A stretch of 64,000 nt of DNA from positions 251,076 through 315,075 of the forward strand of contig CAZKFD010000032.1 in the NCBI GenBank assembly GCA_964551995.1, written 5' to 3'. Positions 34,166-42,086 of this stretch are shown piece after piece. Both the position numbers and the translations under genes were made by a program. Under the pieces are notes generated by a model. That model was not told where the DNA came from. It saw only the letters and a list, made by a program, of their open reading frames with translations, and did not search any database. This DNA is from DATKJS01 sp964551995 (GTDB lineage Bacteria; Acidobacteriota; Aminicenantia; Aminicenantales; Saccharicenantaceae). Position 1 is the stretch's first letter; every line of letters begins with the position of its first letter.

Positions 34166-34825
34166 TCAGTCCTCCTTCGGCGGCTGGGTTCTCTCGTATC
34201 TCCAGACGTAGAATATTCTCTGAACGGCGGTCGCGTTCGAGACGGCCGCGATGAAGCCCATGACGACGAGAAGGGCGGGGTCGAGGACTCTGAAGAAGAT
34301 CCCGATGAGCGTGCCGATGAAGAGGAGGAGCAGGCGCTCGGCCCGCTGCATCATCCCCAGCGAGCAGTTGATTCCCAGCCCCTCGGCGCGGGCCCGGGTG
34401 TAGCTGACCATGGTCGAGCCGAGGAAGGCGAGGAAGATCAGCCAGAGCCCCCAGCCGTGCCGGAAATGATAGGCCAGCCCCATGCAGATGAAGAACTCGG
34501 TATAGCGGTCCAGGCTGGAGTCGAAGATAGCCCCGAAGAGGCTCTGGCGGCGCGCGTTCTTGGCGACCTTCCCGTCCAGGATGTCGAAGGCCCCGCAGAC
34601 GATGATGAAGGCGGCCGCCAGCCCGGGGCGCTCGACCGCGTAAAAGAGGCCCACGGCGGCGCCGGCCAGAAGGCCGAACGACGTCAGGATGTTCGGGCTG
34701 ACATTGAGGCGAACGAAAGCGAGCGACAGGCGGTCGGCCAGCCCCAGCACGATGTCGATCCAGGACCAGGGCAGGAGCCGGAAGTTCTTCTTGGCGCCTT
34801 CGCGTGTCGAAGCGGTCATGGTCAT
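34166..34825 (-). CDS. CDP-alcohol phosphatidyltransferase, likely phosphatidylinositol-phosphate synthase
   Basis: A 219-residue membrane enzyme with the CDP-alcohol motif at D81, D84, G85, A88, G98, D102 and D106; the usual Arg after Ala is Lys89. About five or six membrane helices. In a bicistronic unit with ino1, so inositol-phosphate is the most likely acceptor, as in actinobacterial PIP synthase and archaetidylinositol-phosphate synthase. PgsA-type glycerophosphate specificity cannot be excluded. ATG 34825 (MTMTAST) or 34819 are both possible; the longer upstream frame is not supported. Confidence 0.82.
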   Translation of the reverse strand: MTMTASTREGAKKNFRLLPWSWIDIVLGLADRLSLAFVRLNVSPNILTSFGLLAGAAVGLFYAVERPGLAAAFIIVCGAFDILDGKVAKNARRQSLFGAIFDSSLDRYTEFFICMGLAYHFRHGWGLWLIFLAFLGSTMVSYTRARAEGLGINCSLGMMQRAERLLLLFIGTLIGIFFRVLDPALLVVMGFIAAVSNATAVQRIFYVWRYERTQPPKED

Positions 34826-34940
34826 CTTGAAGAAAGCCGAATCATAACCCGAAATCCCCCCCGAAATCAAGTACTTGGGGGCTTGAGCTTTGGCCGGCGT
34901 TCGGATAAAATACGGCCGTGGGGCCGATCGGGGCGATATC

Positions 34941-35336
34941 GTGAAAAAGAACGATCTTCTCAAGTACTTCAAAAGCGGGCGGGCCCTGGTCGCCCAGGAG
35001 ATGTATGCCATCGTCAGGGCCCGCCGCGCCTGCGCCGGGGCCTTCGCCGTTATCCGGGACCGGAACGAGACGAGCTGCGTCATCGAGGAGTCCAAACTCC
35101 GGAACCAGAAATTCCTGGGCATTGAAGGCCGGTGGAGGCTGATCACCTTCGACATGATCCTTCCCTTTGGCTTGATCGGTTTCATCGCCCAGGTCTCCGG
35201 AGCGCTGGCCGACGAGAACATCAGCCTCCTGGTCATCTCCGCCTATTCGACCGACCACATCCTGATCAAGGATAAGGACCTCGATCGGACCGTGAAGGCG
35301 CTCGAAAAGCTGGGCTTCTCGGTCCATCGTCTCTAG
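34941..35336 (+). CDS. ACT-domain protein
   Basis: A 131-residue protein with a C-terminal ACT domain of the CASTOR/ACT_7 type (about 60-131; FDMILPFGLIGFIAQVSGAL then ISLLVISAYSTDHILIK). ACT domains bind amino acids and regulate enzymes; no enzyme domain is attached, so it could be a stand-alone sensor. GTG 34941 is chosen since the mature sequence begins MKKNDLLKYF there. Divergent from the phosphatidyltransferase. Ligand unknown. Confidence 0.8.
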   Translation: MKKNDLLKYFKSGRALVAQEMYAIVRARRACAGAFAVIRDRNETSCVIEESKLRNQKFLGIEGRWRLITFDMILPFGLIGFIAQVSGALADENISLLVISAYSTDHILIKDKDLDRTVKALEKLGFSVHRL

Positions 35337-35484
35337 CCCCGGCCCCCGTGCCGGCACGGACCGCCCGTCGAGGAGGCATCGAGTGCCCGAAATCGTTCCT
35401 CTGTCGCGGTCCAGGAAGTCGCCATCAGCAAGGCCGTCTGGTCCGCCCTGAGGGGGCCCGGTTTCTGCCTGATCCCGCCCGCCG

Positions 35485-35520
35485 AAAAAAAAGCCCCTCC
35501 CCCGCCCGGGGGAGGGGCTT
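35485..35520 (-). terminator. Rho-independent terminator of the TonB-dependent receptor gene
   Basis: On the minus strand a 14-bp perfect stem AAGCCCCTCCCCCG/CGGGGGAGGGGCTT with a 2-nt centre (35491-35520) runs into an 8-T tract (35492-35485). It lies about 30 bp past the receptor stop codon. The clearest intrinsic terminator in the window. Confidence 0.9.
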
Positions 35521-35549
35521 GGGAATCGGTTTCTGCGGCGACGCGAACT

Positions 35550-38500
35550 TCAGAACTGGAAGCGGACTCCGAACCGGGCGATGAACGGGTTCATGATCTC
35601 GTTGACGACATTGTTGAAGGCATAGGGCTCGAAACCCGTCGTGCCGTTCGGGTAGATGTAGTACGTCCCTTCGTTCATGTTATATCGCCGGTTGATGGTG
35701 GCGGCGTTCGTCACGTTGAAGAAGTCGGCCATGATGTAGATGCGGCCCGTGTCGAAGAGCTTGACCATCTTCTCGACGCGCAGGTTCAGCTGGTAGTGGG
35801 TCGGGAGCTTGATATTGCCGAAGACGTCGAGATAATCTGTCGAAACGGTGTTATAGACAGTATTGGTCCACTGGTAGTCCACGATCGTCATGTAGTGGGG
35901 GATGAGGTAGCCGGCGCGGGCGTTGAAGGTGAACGAGACGTCGAAACCCAGGGGCAGCTGATAAAGTCCCTCGAGCTTGACCATCCAGTGCGAGAAGATG
36001 TACGCATTGACCTTGCCCGAGCCCGCGCCCATGGCGGGCGCCGTGTACGTGTCCTGGAGGGCCCAGAGGTTCGTCGGGTCGAGGTAGCCGTTGCCGAAAT
36101 GCTGCCTCTGGTCCATGTAAGAGACCGAGCCGTCGAGCATCCACTTGTTGGACAGCCGTTTGGTGAACGTCAGGTCGACGCCCCAAAACGTGTTATAGTT
36201 CGTATTGAGGGTGTGGTAGTAGTAGGGTGTGCCTGTAAAGTCGGGGCTCATGAGGTAGAAGGTGTGTCCCGGTCCGGCGCCCAGGTTAACCGTTTGCAGG
36301 TTTCCATTGGTGTCGGTGTACGTGATGCTCGAGGGAATCGTGCCCGCGGGGAGATAGTCCACGGGGCTCAAAAGCACGTTCTGGCCGTCGATGCTGTAGT
36401 CGCCCAGCGCGCCGTTGGCATAGTAGGGGACATCCCACGAGAAATGATCGTACGTCCTGTAGCTGGCCTGGAGGCCGATGCTGAAGTTGTTCATGATCTC
36501 GTGATCGATAGAGAACAGGAGTTCCCACGTATGTGTCGATGTGGCGCTCGGGTCAACGGTGTAGTTTGAAGGCTGGGGTGTTGACGAATAGGGGGTGAAG
36601 CCCCACCACCAATAATATTCGGCATCGGAGATGTACTGCGGGTTGATGGCGCCGTTGACGATCAGGGGGAACGGAGCGAGATAATTCGCCCCCGTCAGCG
36701 AAGGATCGGTGAAGTAGAGGTCGCTGGCGTGAACCTTGCCGGTGTTGTCGGACGGCAGCCACCAGAAGTACATCCCGTTCTGCATATAGTAGGATGTCGT
36801 GCCGTACGGGTTGAACAGGTAGGCCATGCCGATGCCCATGAAGTCGCCATACAAGGCCCCGCTCAGCTTGAGGACCGTCTTGCCGTTGCCGAAGAGGTCG
36901 TAGGTGACGCCGAGGCGCGGCGACCAGACGTTCCAGTGGTAGTCGGGATGGATGGTGGGCACCTCCACTGCGGGCATGAACGCCGAAAGGGCTTGGACGA
37001 CGTCGGAGTCGAACATGCTCCAGGCCGGGTTGTTGTCGACGGTCGTGTACGCGCTGGAGCTGACATAAGGAGTCTGGCGGTCGAAGCGCAAGCCCAGGAG
37101 GAAATTGAACCGGCCGGTCGTGACCGTATCCTGCAGGAAGGCCACCACCGCATTGACTCTCCAATCTAGGTTGCAGGCCGGGCCCAGGAAGAATTGCTGC
37201 ATGCCCGGGGTGAAATTCGTGCCGTAGAAGTCGGGGATGTTCAGGTCGTAGAAATTCGCGAGCTGACCGGGGTTCGAGGAATCCGTGGTCGTGCGGCGCG
37301 TCGAATACTCGACCCCCAGCTTGATCTCGTGGCTGACGCCGAACAGCTTGTCGTTGTAGTACTGGGCGTGCAGGTCATAATCATACATCGGCCGCCGGGT
37401 GTAATAGAACCCGTATCCGTGCCAGACGCTCTGCGTCATGTCCTCCCGGACGAGGTTGACGTTGTTCGGGTCGACGTCGGAGACCAGCGAGAACGCATTG
37501 CCCATCCAGCCGAATTTGGCCGAGATCAGCATGTTGTCCCCGAACGTCTGCTCATCCTGCAGTTTGATGATGGGCGAGCCGAAATGATAGGGATCTCCCT
37601 GGTCGTATCCCCCCGGGAACGACGCAGTCGCGGATCGGCCGGTGAACGTCTTTTTGCCGGCGATGTACAGAGCTTCGAACCGGTTCGAATTGACGGGCTC
37701 GATGTTCAGCTTAAAGTTGTAGTTCGTGAGCACGGGGATCTGCGGCATGCCCACGATATTGACGGCGTTGATGTCCTGGACGCCATAGGACATCCACAGC
37801 CAGACCTTGTCCTTGACGACCGGGCCGCCGAGGTTGAAGCCGTAGTCCTTGATCTGGTTGATCTTGTTGATCCCCGTCACGCCTTCGTTGATCAACGCCT
37901 GTGTCAGGTTGTTGGCCTGGAAATAGCTGTCCGTCAGGTAGAACCGGCCGCCCAAGCTGACCTTGTTGCCGCCGCGGCGGGTGACCATGTTCAGGGCGAC
38001 GCCGCCCGTCTGGATGGTGACGTCCGCGCCGCCCGTCGTAATGTTCATTTCCTCGAACGAGTCGAAGTCCCAATATGAGGGGGACGCGCCGGTCGCCGCG
38101 GGATCGGTGACGACGACGCCGTCGATGGCCCAGACGTTGTTGCTGCCGCCGGTCGGGTCGCCCCTGGCGTAGTAGCCTGACTGCTGGCCGGACTCGCTGC
38201 CGCCGACGTTCTCACGGTCCATGATGATCCCGGGCGCCATCTGCATCACGACCCAAGGATCCCGGGCCGAGGGCAGGGCCTGCAGAATATCCTGGGTGAC
38301 GTTCTTGCCGACCGAGGTCGTCTTGGAGTCGATCGTCGGCGTCGTGGCTGTAACCGTCACTTGTTCTTCGATCTTGCCCTGCTCCATCGTGATGTCGATC
38401 TTCGACTGCTGCCCGATGACGACGATGATGCCCGTCTTCTCGACTTTCTTGAATCCCTGCAGCTCGGCCGTCACGGCGTAGTTGTTGCTCGGCTCCAGAG

Positions 38501-38699
38501 ACGCGAAACGGTAGATGCCCTGCGCGTCGGTGACCACGGTGATGGGGGCTATGTAGGGGGAGTGCAGGGTCACGGAGACGCCCGGAAGGGGCGCGCCCTG
38601 CGTATCGTTGACATGCCCCCAGATCGTCCCGGTTCTCACCTGAGCCGTAAGGAATACGGATAGCAGAAGAACGGAAAATAAGATGATGCTTTTCTTCAC
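35550..38699 (-). CDS. TonB-dependent receptor with carboxypeptidase-regulatory-like domain (Oar type)
   Basis: A 1049-residue outer-membrane protein: signal peptide (1-19), a CarboxypepD_reg-like beta-sandwich (about 22-110; GTIWGHVNDTQGAPLPGVSV), a plug domain with Oar-type features (ALPSARDPWVVMQMAPGI, then VWAIDGVVVTDP) and a long 22-strand-type barrel ending in FGVRFQF with a C-terminal Phe. It imports large substrates or secretes, with TonB energy; no SusD partner is adjacent. Starts with GTG after AAGGAGGG. The intrinsic terminator follows. Substrate unknown; the M64 peptidase lies just upstream on the same strand. Confidence 0.92.
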   Translation of the reverse strand: MKKSIILFSVLLLSVFLTAQVRTGTIWGHVNDTQGAPLPGVSVTLHSPYIAPITVVTDAQGIYRFASLEPSNNYAVTAELQGFKKVEKTGIIVVIGQQSKIDITMEQGKIEEQVTVTATTPTIDSKTTSVGKNVTQDILQALPSARDPWVVMQMAPGIIMDRENVGGSESGQQSGYYARGDPTGGSNNVWAIDGVVVTDPAATGASPSYWDFDSFEEMNITTGGADVTIQTGGVALNMVTRRGGNKVSLGGRFYLTDSYFQANNLTQALINEGVTGINKINQIKDYGFNLGGPVVKDKVWLWMSYGVQDINAVNIVGMPQIPVLTNYNFKLNIEPVNSNRFEALYIAGKKTFTGRSATASFPGGYDQGDPYHFGSPIIKLQDEQTFGDNMLISAKFGWMGNAFSLVSDVDPNNVNLVREDMTQSVWHGYGFYYTRRPMYDYDLHAQYYNDKLFGVSHEIKLGVEYSTRRTTTDSSNPGQLANFYDLNIPDFYGTNFTPGMQQFFLGPACNLDWRVNAVVAFLQDTVTTGRFNFLLGLRFDRQTPYVSSSAYTTVDNNPAWSMFDSDVVQALSAFMPAVEVPTIHPDYHWNVWSPRLGVTYDLFGNGKTVLKLSGALYGDFMGIGMAYLFNPYGTTSYYMQNGMYFWWLPSDNTGKVHASDLYFTDPSLTGANYLAPFPLIVNGAINPQYISDAEYYWWWGFTPYSSTPQPSNYTVDPSATSTHTWELLFSIDHEIMNNFSIGLQASYRTYDHFSWDVPYYANGALGDYSIDGQNVLLSPVDYLPAGTIPSSITYTDTNGNLQTVNLGAGPGHTFYLMSPDFTGTPYYYHTLNTNYNTFWGVDLTFTKRLSNKWMLDGSVSYMDQRQHFGNGYLDPTNLWALQDTYTAPAMGAGSGKVNAYIFSHWMVKLEGLYQLPLGFDVSFTFNARAGYLIPHYMTIVDYQWTNTVYNTVSTDYLDVFGNIKLPTHYQLNLRVEKMVKLFDTGRIYIMADFFNVTNAATINRRYNMNEGTYYIYPNGTTGFEPYAFNNVVNEIMNPFIARFGVRFQF

Positions 38700-39149
38700 G
38701 TTCCCTCCTTGATGAGGAGTTTGCCCGCTTGTCCCGGGAGCGGCCGCCCGCTCCCGCCATTCCCTTTGCCGTGCCTCTGGTGTAGAACGATTCTCACCTC
38801 CTTTGGCTTCCCCTCCCTCTCTCGTAGCTCTCCTCCGGGGGCCCGGCCGGCGTGGAAATCACGGCCTTCCGGAAGGCCCCGGACAAAAAATACCCTTTCC
38901 CCCTGAACAGCCTTCATATCGCTCCGCGTGGAAGCGCGACAGACACTGAAAAGCGGTCGCACGTGACCACGGGGATACATAACTCCTTAAGCTTCCTTCC
39001 AGCAAAATAAATGCCAAACCTCGGCTTGGCCGGGCGCCTGGACGCCGTCATAGATCTGGTTTGGATTCAGCAGGATGACGTTGGCGCGCGTGCTTCATAG
39101 AACCGCCTCCGGGGCGAAGTAATCCAATTATCTGGATTCACTCCATTAT
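38700..39149. other. Intergenic region upstream of the TonB receptor
   Basis: About 450 bp without a supported gene. It is GC-rich near the receptor and A/T-rich around 38985-39020. It contains a 16-bp perfect palindrome (listed separately). An ORF of 94 codons starting at 38980 has AAGGAG only 2 bp before its ATG and no recognisable domain; I do not accept it. Confidence 0.55.
38863..38878. promoter_or_regulatory. 16-bp perfect palindrome, possible operator
   Basis: GGCCTTCCGGAAGGCC, a perfect inverted repeat about 165 bp upstream of the TonB receptor start. The form fits a dimeric repressor site, or a hairpin in the 5' leader. No regulator gene is near. Confidence 0.35.
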
Positions 39150-40664
39150 TTAATTGGATTCGCAGAAATAATCGATCATCTGCTTGATGGCCTTCTGGCA
39201 GACGCGGCAGAACTCGCCTCTGGCGTTCGAGAACATGATGCAGTACATCTGAGGACGGTAGAGGCCTTTCGAGGCGTACCCGGCTCCCTCGAAGGCCCCG
39301 ACCTTGTCCTCGAGCCAGGCATACTTTTTTCGGACGTCTTCGATCTTCTTGGCGATCGCGGCGTCGGCCTGCCGGTACTTGGCCTCGATCTTCGACAGTC
39401 GGGCCGCGGCCGCCCCGCTCTTTTTCGCCTCTTCCATTTCCCGCGCCCGCTCGTCCCGGTTTTTCCCCAGCTCGGCCTGCAGGGCGTCGATCTGGTCCTT
39501 ACCGTATTCCGTCGGGATATCGATGCCCGGCGAAAGGAGGCCATTCCACTTGATGTTCGGCGGGTCGAGGAGGGCCGTGATATTGGGCTCCAGGGGTTCG
39601 ATGCCCTTTGGGTAGAAGTCGTTGTAGGATACCTCGGAGCTGTAGTATTCGTCGGCCAGCCCGGCGAAGGAGTGGCCGAACTCGTGGATGCAAACCTGGA
39701 GACTCAGGGGGTTGTCGACCGTGCTCACGCAGTAGTCGAAGCAGATGCTGCCGCCTCCGTAGCGCGGGCTGTTGACGAGGACGATGATCGCGTCGTAGGG
39801 CACCTCGGCGGCGATCTCATGCATCCGGAAGTCCTCGTCGATCAGCATGTAGCGGTCGAGGTCGAAGGCGTTGAAGGAAGCGTTGAGGAGAGTTTTCCGG
39901 TAGACGCGCTGGCGCGGCTCGTCCATGGCCCGCTCGGGCGAGGGGTGGAAGACGCCCCGGATGTTGAACCTGTCCCGGGCGCTCTTGTACGGCTCGACGC
40001 TGAAGAAGTAGGCCGTGAAGCGGTCGACGTCGGCCTTGAACTTGTCCCGGTCCGCGGCCGTGTAGCCCTCGGCGATGAACGCCAGGTCCACCTTGCCGTG
40101 CGGGTCGCCGCTCGTCTGGGCCTCGTAGATGAAGCCGCCGCCGGCGTTCGTCTCGCGGATGATGTGGTAGTCCCCGGGGTCGACGACCCGGGAGAAGATG
40201 GGATGGAGGACGTGATGGTCGTCTCGCGCCTCGATTACGAAGAGGAAGGGGCGCTTCGGCTCCGGCACACGGACCGACCTCTGAAAGACGCGCTGCACGC
40301 CGTTCAGGGCCGGCGTCGTCGTCCGGTACTCGGCGAACGTCGTGTCGAAGCCGCGGCTGTAGATCAGCCGGTTCGAGGCGACCTCGTAGAGCTCGACCGC
40401 GTAGCGGCCATGGGTGAAGGGGTCGATGAGGTGGGTCCGCGATTCCGGCCAGAGCCCCTCTTCGTAGATCTGGTCGAGAGCGACGGATTCCTCGCGGGCG
40501 TCCCCAGCCTGGTAGAGGTTGAAGCGCAGGGCCTTGTCGAGGAAATAGCGGTCGAACGGGACCTGGGCCTGCGCCGACTCCTGGGCGAGAAGCCATCCCC
40601 CCGCCGCGAGGACGATCGCGACGGCGATCAGGATGACGATCGGCAGACGGAATCTGGTCATCAT
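39150..40664 (-). CDS. Secreted M64-family (IgA peptidase-like) metallopeptidase
   Basis: A 504-residue protein: signal peptide/anchor (about 1-28), an M64 N-terminal beta domain (about 35-165) and the metallopeptidase domain. Zinc motif HEFGHSFAGLADE: ligands H327 and H331, base E328, and D338. A Cys/Phe C-terminal end (EFCRVCQKAIKQM) is typical of the family. A coiled-coil insert of about 70 residues (about 395-465) separates the zinc region from VGAFEGAGY. The ATG at 40664 has AAGGAGG 3 bp before it. Upstream of the TonB receptor on the same strand, but 450 bp apart. Confidence 0.9.
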   Translation of the reverse strand: MMTRFRLPIVILIAVAIVLAAGGWLLAQESAQAQVPFDRYFLDKALRFNLYQAGDAREESVALDQIYEEGLWPESRTHLIDPFTHGRYAVELYEVASNRLIYSRGFDTTFAEYRTTTPALNGVQRVFQRSVRVPEPKRPFLFVIEARDDHHVLHPIFSRVVDPGDYHIIRETNAGGGFIYEAQTSGDPHGKVDLAFIAEGYTAADRDKFKADVDRFTAYFFSVEPYKSARDRFNIRGVFHPSPERAMDEPRQRVYRKTLLNASFNAFDLDRYMLIDEDFRMHEIAAEVPYDAIIVLVNSPRYGGGSICFDYCVSTVDNPLSLQVCIHEFGHSFAGLADEYYSSEVSYNDFYPKGIEPLEPNITALLDPPNIKWNGLLSPGIDIPTEYGKDQIDALQAELGKNRDERAREMEEAKKSGAAAARLSKIEAKYRQADAAIAKKIEDVRKKYAWLEDKVGAFEGAGYASKGLYRPQMYCIMFSNARGEFCRVCQKAIKQMIDYFCESN

Positions 40665-40680
40665 GGCCTCCTTCAAGACA

Positions 40681-41376
40681 TCAGTCCTTCAAAGCGAACG
40701 CGGCGGCGGCCTCGGCATGGAGGGCCGTCGTATCGAAGAGCGGAAGCTTGTAGTCCTTCTGTTCGACGATCAGGGGGATCTCCGTGCAGCCGAGGACGAT
40801 CCCCTGCGCCCCCCGGGTTTCGAGGCGGCCGATGATCTTCCTGAGCGCCTCCCGGGAGGCGTCCTTCACCGTGCCCAGGCAGAGCTCGTTGTAGAGGATG
40901 CCGTGGATAAGCCGCCGTTCCTCTTTGTCGGGGACGAGGACCTCGAGTCCGTAGTCCCGGGCGAGCTTTCCCTTGTAGAACTCTTGCTCCATGGTGAACC
41001 TCGTCCCGAGGAGCCCGACGTGCGAGAGCCCCTTCGCCTGGATGGCCTGGCCCGTGACGTCGACGATGTGGATGAGGGGGATGCGGACGGCCTTACGGAT
41101 CTCGTCGAAGACCTTGTGCATGGTGTTGGTGCAGAGGAGGCCGACGTCGGCGCCGGCCCGTTCGACGGCCCGGAAAGCCTCGCCGAGCAGGACGGCCGTG
41201 CGGTCCCACTCGCCCTTGTGCTGGAGGTCCTCGATCACGGAGAAATCGACCGAATAGAGAACCATCCGGGCCGAGTGGAAGCCGCCGAGCTTTTCCTTGA
41301 CCTTCTCGTTGATGATCCGGTAATACTCCAGGGTCGACTCCCAGCTCATCCCACCGACGAGCCCGATGGTTTTCAT
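40681..41376 (-). CDS. Aspartate/glutamate racemase family protein
   Basis: A 231-residue PLP-independent racemase-fold protein with the two catalytic cysteines: Cys82 in LLCTNTMHKV and another in VLGCTEIPL (about 195). It begins MKTIGLVGGMSWEST, typical of the aspartate racemase branch (YgeA/RacX-like) rather than MurI. Could produce D-Asp or other D-amino acids for the envelope. The start overlaps the stop of the 66-residue membrane peptide (ATGA), with GGGGGGAGGG before it. Substrate not certain. Confidence 0.9.
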   Translation of the reverse strand: MKTIGLVGGMSWESTLEYYRIINEKVKEKLGGFHSARMVLYSVDFSVIEDLQHKGEWDRTAVLLGEAFRAVERAGADVGLLCTNTMHKVFDEIRKAVRIPLIHIVDVTGQAIQAKGLSHVGLLGTRFTMEQEFYKGKLARDYGLEVLVPDKEERRLIHGILYNELCLGTVKDASREALRKIIGRLETRGAQGIVLGCTEIPLIVEQKDYKLPLFDTTALHAEAAAAFALKD

Positions 41377-41573
41377 GTCCCTCCCCCCTGGATCGAGAAG
41401 GCCGGCCTTCCGGAGAGGCCGCCGCGGCTCCGGCCGGCACCAGGAGACCTCGGGTACAGCAGCCAGAAGAGCGCCAGGACCGCGAAGGCGGCGGCCAGAT
41501 AGAAATAAATGTGCCCCCACTCGTGGCGGTGGATGACGTCGGTCGCCGGGCTCTTGCCTCGCGTGCGGCTCAC
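41373..41573 (-). CDS. Small single-helix membrane protein
   Basis: A 66-residue protein with one membrane helix (about 22-40, IYFYLAAAFAVLALFWLLY) after a basic N-terminus and a basic/Gly C-terminal tail. It starts with GTG 41573 behind a strong GAGGAGG ribosome site, and its stop overlaps the racemase start, so it is a real middle gene of the operon. I do not recognise a family. Confidence 0.65.
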   Translation of the reverse strand: MSRTRGKSPATDVIHRHEWGHIYFYLAAAFAVLALFWLLYPRSPGAGRSRGGLSGRPAFSIQGGGT

Positions 41574-41583
41574 GCTATCCTCC

Positions 41584-41841
41584 TCAGTTGTATGCTTCCA
41601 TGATCCGAGGGTCTTCCCTCATCAGGGGGCTGGCGAGCTCCTCCATGCCGGCCTCTTTCCAGAGATCGAGCTGCTCCTGGATTTTCATGTATTTCAGGGG
41701 GATGGGGTTCGTGCCGACGATCTCGGCGGGCTTGTCCTTGGGATAGCCGGAGAATGCGCCGACGCGCTCGCGGATGGCCCGGAAGCACTTCCCGCCGCAG
41801 GTCTCGCAGCGCGCGCAGATGATGATGCCGATCTTCTTCAT
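41584..41841 (-). CDS. Shortened CGGC-domain protein (central CGGC segment missing)
   Basis: An 85-residue protein. The first about 40 residues match the start of the CGGC-domain family (KIGIIICARCETCGGKCFRA then GAFSGYPKDKPAEIVG); the last about 40 resemble that family's end (GTNPIPLKYMKIQEQL). The central part with the name-giving CGGC motif is absent, so it looks like an in-frame internal deletion or a compact variant. Four Cys (CARC, CGGKC) could still hold a metal or cluster. ATG 41841 follows GGAG. First gene of the operon with the membrane peptide and racemase-like gene. Confidence 0.6.
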   Translation of the reverse strand: MKKIGIIICARCETCGGKCFRAIRERVGAFSGYPKDKPAEIVGTNPIPLKYMKIQEQLDLWKEAGMEELASPLMREDPRIMEAYN

Positions 41842-41920
41842 AATATCTCCACCATTATCCTTTTATCATTTTTCGGCGTGCGGCGTCACACTTTTTTCGC
41901 TCGGAGCGTCTTGGGAGTTT

Positions 41921-42077
41921 GGAGTCGGAGCATGTGATCTTCAGCAAAATAAATAAATTAATGTGGGGCAAAGGCCCATTTTCGGGCTTAAGTTAAAAAT
42001 AACGAGTTAAGGCCATTATCTGCCCTAACACTGAAGCTGTCTATTTTGATATCAACGAGATAATATCGTCCGACCCC
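41921..42077. repeat. Intergenic inverted-repeat element, copy A
   Basis: A 157-bp non-coding A/T-rich unit. The left end GGAGTCGGAGCATGTGATC is a slightly mutated form of GGGGTCGGACC; the right end GTCCGACCCC is its inverse. Next to the left end CTTCAGCAAAATAAATAAAT matches the inverted right part of copy C (63159-63404). The internal CTTAAGTT...AACGAGTTAAG stem is a relaxed version of the module in the other copies. It holds no ORF. Confidence 0.7.
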
Positions 42078-42086
42078 AAATATCTA

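Noticed and set aside
35550..38699. SusC-type glycan importer
   Set aside because: Domain order fits, but no SusD is adjacent, and the plug resembles Oar-type receptors.
38696..38980. 94-codon ORF upstream of the TonB receptor with AAGGAG near its ATG
   Set aside because: The ribosome site is only 2 bp from the ATG, the sequence is charged and Gly/Arg-rich with no recognisable fold, and it runs through the receptor leader.
38995..39012. CAGCAAAATAAAT next to CTTAAG, similar to the left part of repeat copy A
   Set aside because: Only 13 bases match and neither GGGGTCGGACC end is present, so it may be chance.
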